A DNA stretch of 64,000 nucleotides from Bacteroidales bacterium (GTDB lineage Bacteria; Bacteroidota; Bacteroidia; Bacteroidales; Paludibacteraceae). The notes below the pieces were generated by a model. That model was not told where the DNA came from. It saw nothing but the letters and a program-made list of their open reading frames with translations, and searched no databases. The stretch is from NCBI GenBank assembly GCA_015061165.1, contig SUXC01000001.1, positions 248,001 through 312,000 on the forward strand, in the 5' to 3' direction. This document shows positions 47,203 through 55,758 of this stretch, in pieces. Each line of letters opens with the position of its first letter. The first letter of the stretch is position 1. The position numbers and the translations under genes are program-made.

Positions 47203-48909
47203 ATGAAAACAATGAAAACTTCTTCAGAGAAATTTGAAATACAATTGACGAAGGCTATATTAAGTTGTCCTATAGTTTACATCAAACATGATAATTATCT
47301 GCAAGTAGATAAAATATTGAAAGATATAGTTGACAACAACAAATCACTAAAATTAGATAAAAATAGTGTCTTGGAGTATGACCTTGGATTTACGGAAGTT
47401 GTGTCTTTTGATCGAAAAGAGATGATAGATTTAACATATGACAGATTTGCTGGAATCGGGGGAATACCTCTTATTCTCATGAAATTAATCAATCCTAATC
47501 ATCCTAAGGACAACGTTTTTAAGCTTCCAAGTCTAGATGAAAAACGAATTTTTCTTTTTAAAAATTTATTTAATAAGGATGTAGTGAGTCCAAAGATCTT
47601 AACTTTGCTCCAGACATTTGCAATAAAATACGAGCAAAGACAATATAATAAATTGACAACTATTATTATTGTTTCACCAGAACCTGTTGATAAGATTCCA
47701 TTGATGATTGCTAAGTATATTACAGTCTTAGAAGTCAAGCCGCCGATTGAAGATGAAATCAAACAATGTGTTTGTGATATCGCTGGTAAGCAATGTTTTG
47801 AGAATATTAAAACGCGTAAATATGCAGAAGAGATGGTTCGTACTCTTCAAGGTTTGCAACTATATGATGTGAAGCAAGTCTTAAGAACCACATTTGAAAT
47901 ATGTGGACTTAATGCAAAAGCGGTAAAATTGGCTTTGGAAGAGAAAAAACGTATCGTTAGGCGCTCTGGCATTATAGAGGTCATGGATTCAGATGAAAGT
48001 TTTGAAGAGGTGGGTGGACTAAAAAGACTGTGCGAAGATCTTGAGATAAAAAGTCAAATATATGGAAATTTAGGAGATGCGAATAAATATAATGTACCTA
48101 TTCCTAAAGGTATTCTTGTCGTAGGTATGCCTGGTTGTGGTAAAAGTATGATTGCAAAAGCAACTGCTAATAAGTTTGGTGTGTCCCTCTTACGATTGGA
48201 TGTTAGTCGCCTAATGGGTAAATATGTAGGAGAAAGTGAAGCGAATCTTAGATTAGCACTGTCTACAGCCGAAGCCGCCCATCCATGCGTATTATGGATA
48301 GATGAAATCGAGAAAGCATTTGCAGGAGGAAACAATCCTGGGGGAGATGAGGATATGCTCGTATTGCGTATGATGGGACATTTCCTCACGTGGATGCAAG
48401 AGCGAAAATCGCCTGTATATATTGTTGCAACAGCCAATGGAGTGTTGCGTCCTGAGTTTATGCGTAAAGGACGTTTTGATGAAGTGTATTTTGTTGATTT
48501 CCCTACTCAACAAGAGGCAGCTGAAATTTTAGAAAAAAAAATTAATAAACGCTATTTGAATGATATAGAATGTTTGTTCGATTTTTCTGAAATAAAGGAT
48601 TATACAGATATTACAAAAAAAATGGAGGGGCAATTCGCAGGATCTGAAATAGAGTGTGTTTTAAATATAGTTGTTGAAAGAAAGTTTCTTGAGTATTTAA
48701 AAGAAAAAGAGGTCAATAAAGACAAAGAAGATTTCAAACCAACTAAAATCAAGATTAAGGTATCTGATTTTCAATCGGTAATTGAAGATATGAAGAAGTC
48801 TATTATGGCAAACCAAAAAGGTAAAGAAAACCAAAAAACAGCCATTCAACAGATTATAGAAATGCAAGAAATATATAAGTTTACCCCAGCTTCCAAATCT
48901 TCAAAGTAA
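47203..48909 (+). CDS. Ycf46-like AAA+ ATPase
   Basis: 568 residues. The first 250 residues resemble the N-terminal region of Ycf46-type proteins (a degenerate nucleotide fold with TIIIVSPEPVDKIPLMIAKY). The AAA+ core has Walker A VGMPGCGKS at about 308-316, Walker B CVLWIDEIEKAF at about 363, sensor ATANG and an arginine-finger region RKGRFDEVYFVDFP. It has a lysine-rich C-terminal tail. Such ATPases remodel proteins or complexes in the cytoplasm. It may be the remodeller of the Hsp70/HerA assembly. Confidence 0.82.
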   Translation: MKTMKTSSEKFEIQLTKAILSCPIVYIKHDNYLQVDKILKDIVDNNKSLKLDKNSVLEYDLGFTEVVSFDRKEMIDLTYDRFAGIGGIPLILMKLINPNHPKDNVFKLPSLDEKRIFLFKNLFNKDVVSPKILTLLQTFAIKYEQRQYNKLTTIIIVSPEPVDKIPLMIAKYITVLEVKPPIEDEIKQCVCDIAGKQCFENIKTRKYAEEMVRTLQGLQLYDVKQVLRTTFEICGLNAKAVKLALEEKKRIVRRSGIIEVMDSDESFEEVGGLKRLCEDLEIKSQIYGNLGDANKYNVPIPKGILVVGMPGCGKSMIAKATANKFGVSLLRLDVSRLMGKYVGESEANLRLALSTAEAAHPCVLWIDEIEKAFAGGNNPGGDEDMLVLRMMGHFLTWMQERKSPVYIVATANGVLRPEFMRKGRFDEVYFVDFPTQQEAAEILEKKINKRYLNDIECLFDFSEIKDYTDITKKMEGQFAGSEIECVLNIVVERKFLEYLKEKEVNKDKEDFKPTKIKIKVSDFQSVIEDMKKSIMANQKGKENQKTAIQQIIEMQEIYKFTPASKSSK

Positions 48910-48914
48910 AGAAT

Positions 48915-50096
48915 ATGTTGTACATTAACGATGAATTTTGTAAGAACTTAGATCAGTTAAAAGGATATTTTAACGATTGTTTATCCGATAACGATGTTTA
49001 TACAGACTTGTTGGATTCCGCACGTGAAGATAAGATGTCTCAGTTTCTACGTGATTTGGATGAAGAACAATTAGCAGACAAGGTCGATTCCATTGATGGA
49101 ACCTTGTGTGACTCTGAGTATATGGAGCAGTTAATTTCTATATTAATTGGAAAAAACATCCCAATAGAAAAAATACCCTATGATAGATGCTTTGAGATAA
49201 CCAAATTCGTATACGATAGATTAAAGGAAAATATAGTTATTCGGCTTGATATTAAGATAATAGAGCATATCAACGAAAATTACAAATTAACTATCGCTAG
49301 CAATTATGGCGAAGAAACTTTTGATATCAACACCTTTGAATATGACAACAAAACGATTATATCAAAAGAATTCAAATACGCTATACCACATGCAACATTT
49401 AAAGCTTCCCTTATGATTGATGGCCATTGCATAAGGCAAATCAAAAAGGATATACCTGAAATATTTGTAGACGGTCATTCTATAACTGCCGTAGACCTCG
49501 GATTAAGTGTCTTTTGGGCGGATCGAAATATTGGTGCGTCATCACCTCATGATATAGGTAAACATTTTACTTATAACGAAATTCCCTCTTCTTTTGATGG
49601 CTTTTGGCGTCTTCCCACAAAGGAAGAGTGTGAAGAATTGCAACAACGATTGCGGCAAATAGGAAATTATATCACTGATGGACATAGAACTATTCCTATA
49701 AAAGAGAAGATAATTACAGGAAGAAATGGAGTGAATATGATAATTCCCCGTTCAGGATATTATGTTAATTCTCAAAGAAATACAATTCAGGATGAAGATT
49801 ATGGGTGTTTTTGGTCTAAAACAAGTGATATTAAAGGAACTAGATTTTGTTTGAGATGGAATGGTCAGTTATTTAGATGTGATGAGAACTTCCTTCTTCC
49901 CGTAAGATTAGTATGTACAAAATTTCAACAAAACCCACTCCAAAATGATTATATACAAGAAGATAGCGTACCTGCTGTTGATACTACAGATTCTTTGTCT
50001 ACAGTTGTGAGTGGAGTGCACAAACATACGGTGGATATCCTGCGCCAAGCAATGGAGAATGCTATAAAAGTGCTAAATGAAACAAAAAAAGATTGA
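48915..50096 (+). CDS. protein with a Fib_succ/DUF1566-type lectin-like domain
   Basis: 393 residues. The first 190 are acidic, helical and unassigned. Residues about 195-335 have the Fib_succ_major/DUF1566 pattern: VDLGLSVFWADRNIGASSP, GFWRLPTKEECEELQQRL, MIIPRSGYY, GCFWSKTSD and a closing LPVRLV. In Bacteroidota such domains usually sit on secreted proteins, but here no signal peptide is present, so it is probably cytoplasmic and may bind a protein or sugar ligand of the system. It follows the AAA+ gene by 5 nt. Confidence 0.68.
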   Translation: MLYINDEFCKNLDQLKGYFNDCLSDNDVYTDLLDSAREDKMSQFLRDLDEEQLADKVDSIDGTLCDSEYMEQLISILIGKNIPIEKIPYDRCFEITKFVYDRLKENIVIRLDIKIIEHINENYKLTIASNYGEETFDINTFEYDNKTIISKEFKYAIPHATFKASLMIDGHCIRQIKKDIPEIFVDGHSITAVDLGLSVFWADRNIGASSPHDIGKHFTYNEIPSSFDGFWRLPTKEECEELQQRLRQIGNYITDGHRTIPIKEKIITGRNGVNMIIPRSGYYVNSQRNTIQDEDYGCFWSKTSDIKGTRFCLRWNGQLFRCDENFLLPVRLVCTKFQQNPLQNDYIQEDSVPAVDTTDSLSTVVSGVHKHTVDILRQAMENAIKVLNETKKD

Positions 50097-50107
50097 TAGA
50101 GAAAAAT

Positions 50108-51631
50108 ATGCAATTAGAAGAGTTTAAAATAGCAGTATTGCGTGTGTTCTATGACATCGTCAACTCGGATGGAATTATAGATGATAACGAAATACTTTTT
50201 CTGGAGAAACTAAAAAAAAAGTATGGTATTTTATATAGTGATGGAACTGAGAATATTGAATTAGTAACTAAAGCTCATCAAATCACATTTGTTGGTGCAT
50301 TGGGACAATTGAAAGAGTGGAAAAAAGAGCATGAATTGGATGAAAATGGAAAAAGACTACATAAGAATTTGTTGCCTAAATATAACACCGATAATTTTTA
50401 TAATGATGCACTAGATCTAGCTCAGTGCGATGGTGATTGTTCTGAAACAGAAGCGTTATTATTGATCGCATTATGGTATATCTTGGATGATGATAATATA
50501 GATAACAAAGTCGCAATAGGTGTAGCTTGCAAAACGAAAAATCTAAAATTTTCTCGCAGCGAAATAGTCTATGCAGAACATCAATATGAAGATTGTAATG
50601 ATGAATTGCAAGATGCAATTAGGATATCACTGATAAAGTCGAAATTGAAATTAATAGGATTTGATTTTATTTATATACCTGATGCGGTAAAGTTCCTTAG
50701 CCGAAAAAATGAAGGCGCAAGAGTGCAAGGTAGTGACGAATATGAATCTACCAATAGTATGTTGTCTAAGATGATGATGTTCTCGCATCCAATGTTTTTG
50801 CAAACCCCAAATGACTCTAAACGTTTTTCTGAAGAATTAATACAAGTAACAACTGCAGATTTTGTTAATGACTATTTATTAGAAAACAATGAAAACCCTG
50901 AAATAGTCCCATCTATAGTTATTAAATTAAAAACTTCTCGAATTCCAGCAAAATCAAAGTCGGGTATTATTCAACATGAAAAGTACCTTAATTTCCTATT
51001 AATATCCATAGAAAATGATGTGCTTTCTACTGTAGAACAATTTATTGATCGGTATCTAGAACTGGTAAAAGTGGTTAACCCATCACTCACACTTTATAAC
51101 AATGAGCGGGTTTCATGTAAAGGTTTTCACAAAACTTTGATGGATTATGTTGTATATCGTTCCATAGTTCCTCGTGTAAGTAAAGTGGTGTTTGATTTAA
51201 GTAGAGGAAAGAAAAAATATCTTATCTTTGATGGTATTACTGAAATTAGTATGCCTCCTGCTCGATTTTTCCTATATATGATAATAGTTGCGATGTCGAA
51301 GCAAATAGGAGTTATCTGTAAAACTTATGACAACGCAAGACAAAAGGAACAGAATTATCTCCATGAAAGATTTGATCCGAATAAATTACAAATCAATTAT
51401 CAACAAATAGGAACATACATCTCAAAAATTAAGGATGATATAGATCGAGCATTATTCTTAGATAATAAAGGATTATTTATACCACACAAGGAAAAATATG
51501 ACGATGATGTGGATAAATTAGAAGAAACATATAGAGTTAAGGCCCCACTTGATATGTTCTATGTAAGAAAATCAAAAACAGATGAATTACCTTTAGAACA
51601 ATATGTTCAGATATTACAAAGCGAGTGTTAG
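50108..51631 (+). CDS. TerB-like domain protein, last gene of the array
   Basis: 507 residues from the ATG at 50108; a TTG 15 nt upstream would overlap the previous gene. Residues about 8-30 (VLRVFYDIVNSDGIIDDNEI) and 110-130 (DLAQCDGDCSETEALLLIAL) look like the two acidic, metal-binding helices of TerB domains. The C-terminal 350 residues are unassigned and contain a DLSRGKKKYLIFDG segment. TerB proteins occur in membrane-linked stress and phage-resistance complexes with ATPases; the context here fits that loosely. The stop codon lies inside the terminator hairpin. Confidence 0.7.
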   Translation: MQLEEFKIAVLRVFYDIVNSDGIIDDNEILFLEKLKKKYGILYSDGTENIELVTKAHQITFVGALGQLKEWKKEHELDENGKRLHKNLLPKYNTDNFYNDALDLAQCDGDCSETEALLLIALWYILDDDNIDNKVAIGVACKTKNLKFSRSEIVYAEHQYEDCNDELQDAIRISLIKSKLKLIGFDFIYIPDAVKFLSRKNEGARVQGSDEYESTNSMLSKMMMFSHPMFLQTPNDSKRFSEELIQVTTADFVNDYLLENNENPEIVPSIVIKLKTSRIPAKSKSGIIQHEKYLNFLLISIENDVLSTVEQFIDRYLELVKVVNPSLTLYNNERVSCKGFHKTLMDYVVYRSIVPRVSKVVFDLSRGKKKYLIFDGITEISMPPARFFLYMIIVAMSKQIGVICKTYDNARQKEQNYLHERFDPNKLQINYQQIGTYISKIKDDIDRALFLDNKGLFIPHKEKYDDDVDKLEETYRVKAPLDMFYVRKSKTDELPLEQYVQILQSEC

Positions 51632-51648
51632 TACGCTCGCTTTTTTAT
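51618..51648 (+). terminator. Rho-independent terminator at the array end
   Basis: AAAGCGAGTG (51618-51627) and CGCTCGCTTT (51634-51643) pair over 10 bp with one wobble, around a 6-nt loop that holds the stop codon, followed by TTTT. It closes the 14-kb unit. Confidence 0.88.
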
Positions 51649-51708
51649 TTGGAAATATTTCCAATGGTTCAACTATAAATCCAAGAAAAATAATAGAAGA
51701 ATTTTTTC

Positions 51709-51742
51709 TTTGTTATTATGTTGGAGAAAAGCAGTACCTTTG
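51709..51742 (+). promoter_or_regulatory. promoter for the small-peptide unit
   Basis: TACCTTTG (51735-51742) is a full consensus -7 box; TTTG (51709-51712) is 22 nt before it, slightly longer than usual. The peptide gene starts 44 nt downstream. Confidence 0.65.
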
Positions 51743-51786
51743 CAGCGTCAAATCAAAATAATGTTTAACTATTAAATTTTACGATT

Positions 51787-51942
51787 ATGAAGGATGATTT
51801 TTGGAAAGGCTTTGCTAGAGGTTTAGGTATGGCAGCAGCAACAGTAGTAGTGGTTGGTGGTGTAACTTTATTAACAGGTGGTTCTGGAGCGTTAGCCGCA
51901 GGAGCTATTGCTGCAAAACTAACTGGTGGGTCTATCGGTTAG
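51787..51942 (+). CDS. 51-residue Gly/Ala-rich hydrophobic peptide
   Basis: MKDDFWKGFARGLGMAAATV opens a 51-residue peptide that continues as a Val/Ala helix and ends with two short Gly-rich turns (LTGGSGAL, LTGGSIG). It is too short for most gene callers, but it follows a consensus promoter and an A-rich leader, and it starts with a charged, amphipathic segment. Class II bacteriocin-like, holin-like and small membrane-toxin peptides look like this; no leader or processing gene is nearby, so it is not clearly a bacteriocin. Two small genes follow on the same strand. Confidence 0.6.
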   Translation: MKDDFWKGFARGLGMAAATVVVVGGVTLLTGGSGALAAGAIAAKLTGGSIG

Positions 51943-51968
51943 TTTGAACGTAATAATTCCTATAACAT

Positions 51969-52394
51969 ATGGAATACGGACAATTTATAATTGATGTCAT
52001 TGAGGCTGTAGATGTGCATATTCGTAAAGAAAAGAAGTGCTCTTTGGTGGAATACATAGATATGCGCACTACAGCAATGACATTGATTAAAAAGTGTTTA
52101 AATGCTAGTTGGAACGAGTTTGTTATTTTCTCCAAACAGTTAGATCAATCAATGTTTGTTCTGTCAGGAACATTAAGATTACCTTCAACTCTCAAAAGCA
52201 CATCATTCTTTGGTTCTTCGGAGGATGTAGTACTTTTGTTTTATTCAAATAGAAAATTTATTCGATTGATTGTAGAAATGGGAATGTCTTATCAACACAT
52301 TGTTCTAATGAAAGGAGAAATTGAGCATATAAAGCCAATACGACAACAAATGGTAGAGGATTTCTTGCAGAAACTGGAAGAAACTATAATGTAA
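51969..52394 (+). CDS. unrecognised small protein
   Basis: 141 residues, no membrane helix or signal peptide; predicted as mixed helix/strand with a hydrophobic core (SEDVVLLFYSNRKFIRLIVE). I do not recognise it. It lies 26 nt after the hydrophobic peptide gene, so it could be a binding or immunity partner of that peptide; this is a guess from position only. Confidence 0.55.
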   Translation: MEYGQFIIDVIEAVDVHIRKEKKCSLVEYIDMRTTAMTLIKKCLNASWNEFVIFSKQLDQSMFVLSGTLRLPSTLKSTSFFGSSEDVVLLFYSNRKFIRLIVEMGMSYQHIVLMKGEIEHIKPIRQQMVEDFLQKLEETIM

Positions 52395-52412
52395 ACAAAA
52401 AAAGAATAAGTT

Positions 52413-52676
52413 ATGATATTGGATTATTTGAAAAATAAGATTTTGGGTGATTTGAGTGACATAGATTTTGAAAGACCTACTGGTCGCTGTGGTGTCTGTG
52501 GTCATAAAACTTATATGATCAAAGGGTCTATGACGGAGGATGTTTGTGTGTATTGTAAAATACAGCGTATGCTTATTCCGATATTAGTACCAGACGAATT
52601 TCTTGAATGGTTCTACGGTATTATAAAGGATAAGACTACCAAAAAAGAAGATGAAAAGGTGAAGATAACTTATTAA
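52413..52676 (+). CDS. small zinc-ribbon-like protein
   Basis: 87 residues. Two CxxC knuckles (CGVCGHKTY at 27-30 and CVYCKIQRM about 19 residues on) form a probable treble-clef or ribbon zinc site near the N-terminus, followed by a helical, lysine-rich tail. Such proteins often bind nucleic acids or act as adaptors. It ends the unit that starts at 51709; a different type of promoter begins 35 nt later. Confidence 0.6.
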   Translation: MILDYLKNKILGDLSDIDFERPTGRCGVCGHKTYMIKGSMTEDVCVYCKIQRMLIPILVPDEFLEWFYGIIKDKTTKKEDEKVKITY

Positions 52677-52711
52677 TGCTTTCGGGACAAATCAGAATAA
52701 TTTTCTGCTAA

Positions 52712-52744
52712 AATGATAGATTGAAATTTAAAATCACTCTATAC
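52712..52744 (+). promoter_or_regulatory. two-box promoter-like motif, copy 1
   Basis: AATGATAGA (52712-52720), 15 nt, then ACTCTATAC (52736-52744); the start codon is 30 nt further on. The boxes are identical in four places of this region and do not match TTTG/TAnnTTTG. Confidence 0.75.
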
Positions 52745-52774
52745 TGAAAAACAAACAATCAAAACAATACAACT

Positions 52775-53170
52775 ATGGGAGCATTTTCAACTAAAAAGAC
52801 GCTGTACGGTGATACAGCACGCATTCCGCAAGTGGCGGAGAAGATTCGTCAAGCATTCGTAAACGAAGGTTACGAGGTACGTATCGAAGATCCTGCCAGT
52901 GGGCAACGAATCTTTATCTCTAAAGGTGGACTTTTCAAAGCAGCACTCGGACTACGAACCGCATTGGAAGTCACCATGACACCGATTTCTTCTGGCGAAA
53001 TAGCCTTTGAGGCTGGTGTGAGCGTTGTCAAACAACAACTGGTACCTACACTAATCACAATGTTCGTATTTGCACCAGTAGTTATCGCTCAGGTGTGGGG
53101 AATGGTTCAGCAATCCAAACTCGACGAGAAAGCCCTCGCAATCGCCGAAAGAGAATTGTACAAACATTAA
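52775..53170 (+). CDS. unrecognised protein with a C-terminal membrane segment
   Basis: 131 residues. Residues 1-85 look soluble (RIPQVAEKIRQAFVNEGYEV gives a helix, then strands with FISKGGLFKAALGLRTALEV). A hydrophobic segment follows at about 95-115 (LVPTLITMFVFAPVVIAQVW), then a short charged tail. No signal peptide. First gene of the unit behind motif copy 1. Function unknown. Confidence 0.65.
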   Translation: MGAFSTKKTLYGDTARIPQVAEKIRQAFVNEGYEVRIEDPASGQRIFISKGGLFKAALGLRTALEVTMTPISSGEIAFEAGVSVVKQQLVPTLITMFVFAPVVIAQVWGMVQQSKLDEKALAIAERELYKH

Positions 53171-53187
53171 TATTAACCTCTAAAAAC

Positions 53188-53295
53188 ATGACAACTATGA
53201 CTAGTGCAATGAAATACATGATTTATCGCGCTTGCCAGGAAGCGGGAAAATGGATCGATGAGAAGTATCAAGAGTATAAAAAGAAATCGTCATAA
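53188..53295 (+). CDS. 35-residue basic peptide
   Basis: Reads MTTMTSAMKYMIYRACQEAG and ends in a Lys/Tyr/Ser-rich helix (EYKKKSS). It begins 17 nt after the previous stop and ends 6 nt before the phosphatase gene, so it fits the operon's spacing, but no sequence signal proves translation. It could be an amphipathic peptide. Confidence 0.4.
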   Translation: MTTMTSAMKYMIYRACQEAGKWIDEKYQEYKKKSS

Positions 53296-53301
53296 AGACC
53301 T

Positions 53302-53840
53302 ATGACCAAACAGTTAGACTTAACTATGAAACCTACAGGCTATTCCTACCGTGTTGACTTAAACGTCTGGGCGGGGGAATATCCCGTTTGGGATTGGGAC
53401 AACTCCATCGGGAGACAGCAAATACAGCTATTTACAGCTTTCGGTATCAATAACTTTATCGACCTTACCGAAAGTGGCGAAATGCCTCCTTATGCACAAT
53501 TCCTATCTCTGTCTATAGAACGTCACCAACTACCCATCCCTAATGGAGGTACTCCTGCTGCGGTGGAAGATGTGGTTGAACTATTTCGAACAATAGAATG
53601 TAGTTTATTAGAGAAACCATTTGCTAAATTCTACATTCATTGCTTGGGGGAGTAGGGCGAACAGGAACTATTGTCGCATGCTACTATGTCTATTTCAAGC
53701 AAATGAATGCTGAAGAAGCACTTGCAAAAATGCGTCACATGTTTTCCTCTCATGAACGTGCGAATTGGATGTCTGCACCAGAAACAGAAGCACAAATAGA
53801 TTTTATACGCACATTTGCTAATACTATTCACAATAATTAA
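53302..53840 (+). pseudogene. dual-specificity phosphatase with a frameshift in the active site
   Basis: The first frame (53302-53655) has the N-terminal phosphatase fold (VWAGEYPVWDWDN, GINNFIDLTE) and runs into a stop right after the catalytic YIHCLGE. The second frame (from about 53640) continues exactly with GGVGRTGT and the rest of the domain to NTIHNN. With one extra G in the run of five G at 53646-53650 the P-loop would read HCLGGVGRTGT, the full HCx5R active-site signature. It is therefore either a sequencing error, a phase-variable gene or a young pseudogene. The intact enzyme would be a 179-residue cytoplasmic protein phosphatase. Confidence 0.85.
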
Positions 53841-53841
53841 T

Positions 53842-54486
53842 ATGAGTTATACATTACGTCTTGATCATCGCGATTATTCTTCATTCGAAGAATTACAGGC
53901 TATAACAATGCAGTCTCCTGCCATCCATACACAATTCGCGCAAGACCTCCTGCGCGAGTTTGAAGAGTTTATGTTAGTTGAGTGGCTAAGTGATCAAAAC
54001 TACCATAAGTATCGCCGATTAGAAGCGTTGCATTATGCAAGACACAACTTTGACTCTGCAGAATTGCTAGAGGAAATATATTGGGCAATTAACCTTGACG
54101 AACTAAAGAAGATTGACATCACTGAACATGTAGAACTACTATCAATATCAGCCTCAATTGATTTGCAACCAGAACAAACGATAGACAATAACGAAGTAAT
54201 TGAGGTGGACAGTACTATGCCATTCGTGGAGGTGAATGCCATCTTCCGCATAAAACAAGGATGCGACGAACCGCTCAACTTTGGACTTATGTATCGCAAT
54301 GATAAGGCAATGTGTATGACACCGCGGACCAAATGCTATTTCTCGGAGCCACAAGATGCATTCCATGTTTCTTTAGGCTATGATGTGGATATGGGAACAA
54401 AGAATGAAATAACCTTATTCCTTAAAGTTGGAGCACTTGGTCGCCACCGCGAAGTCTTTTGGCAAGTCATATTACGTCGTAAATGA
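53842..54486 (+). CDS. unrecognised protein next to the phosphatase
   Basis: 214 residues from the ATG at 53842, 1 nt after the phosphatase stop; an upstream ATG at 53815 lies inside that gene. The first 90 residues look helical and acidic (SFEELQAITMQSPA); the rest has strand-like pieces (VEVNAIFRIKQGCDEPLNFG, NEITLFLKVGALGR). No known domain, membrane helix or signal peptide recognised. Tight spacing suggests a partner of the phosphatase or the hydrolase that follows. Confidence 0.6.
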   Translation: MSYTLRLDHRDYSSFEELQAITMQSPAIHTQFAQDLLREFEEFMLVEWLSDQNYHKYRRLEALHYARHNFDSAELLEEIYWAINLDELKKIDITEHVELLSISASIDLQPEQTIDNNEVIEVDSTMPFVEVNAIFRIKQGCDEPLNFGLMYRNDKAMCMTPRTKCYFSEPQDAFHVSLGYDVDMGTKNEITLFLKVGALGRHREVFWQVILRRK

Positions 54487-54526
54487 CAATCCTAACTTAC
54501 TTTTAACACCAATAAACAACATAACT

Positions 54527-55669
54527 ATGATCATTACAGCATACAAAAACAAAGTCCTCGGCTCAATGATTGGAGGAGCCATCGGTGATGCCCTTGGATA
54601 TCCAGTGGAGTTTATGAGTTATTCACAAATCATTCATAAGTATGGCCCATCTGGAATCACACGCTATCATTTGAATGCTAATGGGGTAGCAGAAATATCC
54701 GACGACACTCAAATGAGCCTATACACCGCTAATGGCATATTATGCTATCAGTCATTCAATGCAATAGGTCTGCCGGCTAAAAAGACGGAAACAATCTGCG
54801 AAGCCTATATCGCGTGGTTTCAAACACAAACAGAACACTATTCCCATAATCAGAAACACCGTTTCTGGATCTGCAATACCAAGGAACTTTATGCTAGAAG
54901 AGCACCAGGACTCACGTGTATGTCTGCTCTACGAAGCCTGCAACAAGACCAATCAGTAGTCAATGACAGCAAAGGCTGCGGGGGCATTATGCGGGTAGCC
55001 CCTATAGCTTTACATGCATGCAATCCTACGGATACATATTACTCTCTATCAGATAGTCTTTCCTATGCCAAAGAGGCTGGCGATATTGCTGCCTTGACGC
55101 ACAAAAACCCTCTCGGATATATCCCTGCTGCGTTTTTGTATCTATTGATTGAGAACCTAATACCTTATGCGTACATATATCCTCTTCAATTGTATAGCAT
55201 TGTTGACTCCTGCTTGATAAACATTGAGAAGATTTACCCAGATCATCCATATGAGTTATACGAACTACAGCAATTAATCAACAAAGCGAAAGACTTGGCC
55301 GCTTCCGCAGACAACGACCAAGAGGCTATTATGCAATTAGGTGAAGGTTGGACCGCAGACGAAGCCTTAGCGATTGCATTATACTGCTCAATGAAGTATT
55401 ATGATGATTTTGAAAAGGCCATCATTGCAGCTGTCAATCACTCTGGAGATAGTGATTCCACAGGAGCTATCACAGGAAATATCATGGGAGCACTCCATGG
55501 ATACGATGCCATACCTCATTACTATAAGCAGGACTTAGAACTGAGATGGCTGATTGAGGCATTAGCACTTGACTTAGCCAATGATGTTCCCATTGCCATC
55601 GATGACGACACTAACGATACCCCCGAGAAAAGGGCTTGGAGAAGAAAATATCTGGATACGCAAATGTAA
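54527..55669 (+). CDS. ADP-ribosylglycohydrolase (DraG family)
   Basis: 380 residues. GSMIGGAIGDALGYPVEF opens the family, SDDTQMSLYTANGIL (about 58-72) carries the first metal-binding Asp pair and Thr, and NHSGDSDSTGAITGNIMGAL near 304 carries the second metal site. These dinuclear-magnesium enzymes remove ADP-ribose from proteins or nucleic acids. The ATG at 54527 is chosen because GSMIGGAIGD then starts close to the N-terminus; the frame extends into the preceding gene. It ends the unit behind motif copy 1. Confidence 0.92.
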   Translation: MIITAYKNKVLGSMIGGAIGDALGYPVEFMSYSQIIHKYGPSGITRYHLNANGVAEISDDTQMSLYTANGILCYQSFNAIGLPAKKTETICEAYIAWFQTQTEHYSHNQKHRFWICNTKELYARRAPGLTCMSALRSLQQDQSVVNDSKGCGGIMRVAPIALHACNPTDTYYSLSDSLSYAKEAGDIAALTHKNPLGYIPAAFLYLLIENLIPYAYIYPLQLYSIVDSCLINIEKIYPDHPYELYELQQLINKAKDLAASADNDQEAIMQLGEGWTADEALAIALYCSMKYYDDFEKAIIAAVNHSGDSDSTGAITGNIMGALHGYDAIPHYYKQDLELRWLIEALALDLANDVPIAIDDDTNDTPEKRAWRRKYLDTQM

Positions 55670-55696
55670 TATGTTTTTATTAAATTTTATCTCAAG

Positions 55697-55730
55697 AATG
55701 ATAGATTCTACCTAAACCAATACTCTATAC
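55697..55730 (+). promoter_or_regulatory. two-box promoter-like motif, copy 2
   Basis: AATGATAGA (55697-55705), 16 nt, then ACTCTATAC (55722-55730); the start codon is 28 nt downstream in an A-rich leader. Confidence 0.75.
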
Positions 55731-55758
55731 TTACAAACAATCAAATTTTACAAACGCT

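Noticed and set aside
53095..53187. Longer start for the 35-residue peptide
   Set aside because: The upstream part of that frame lies inside the gene at 52775 and has no protein-like features.
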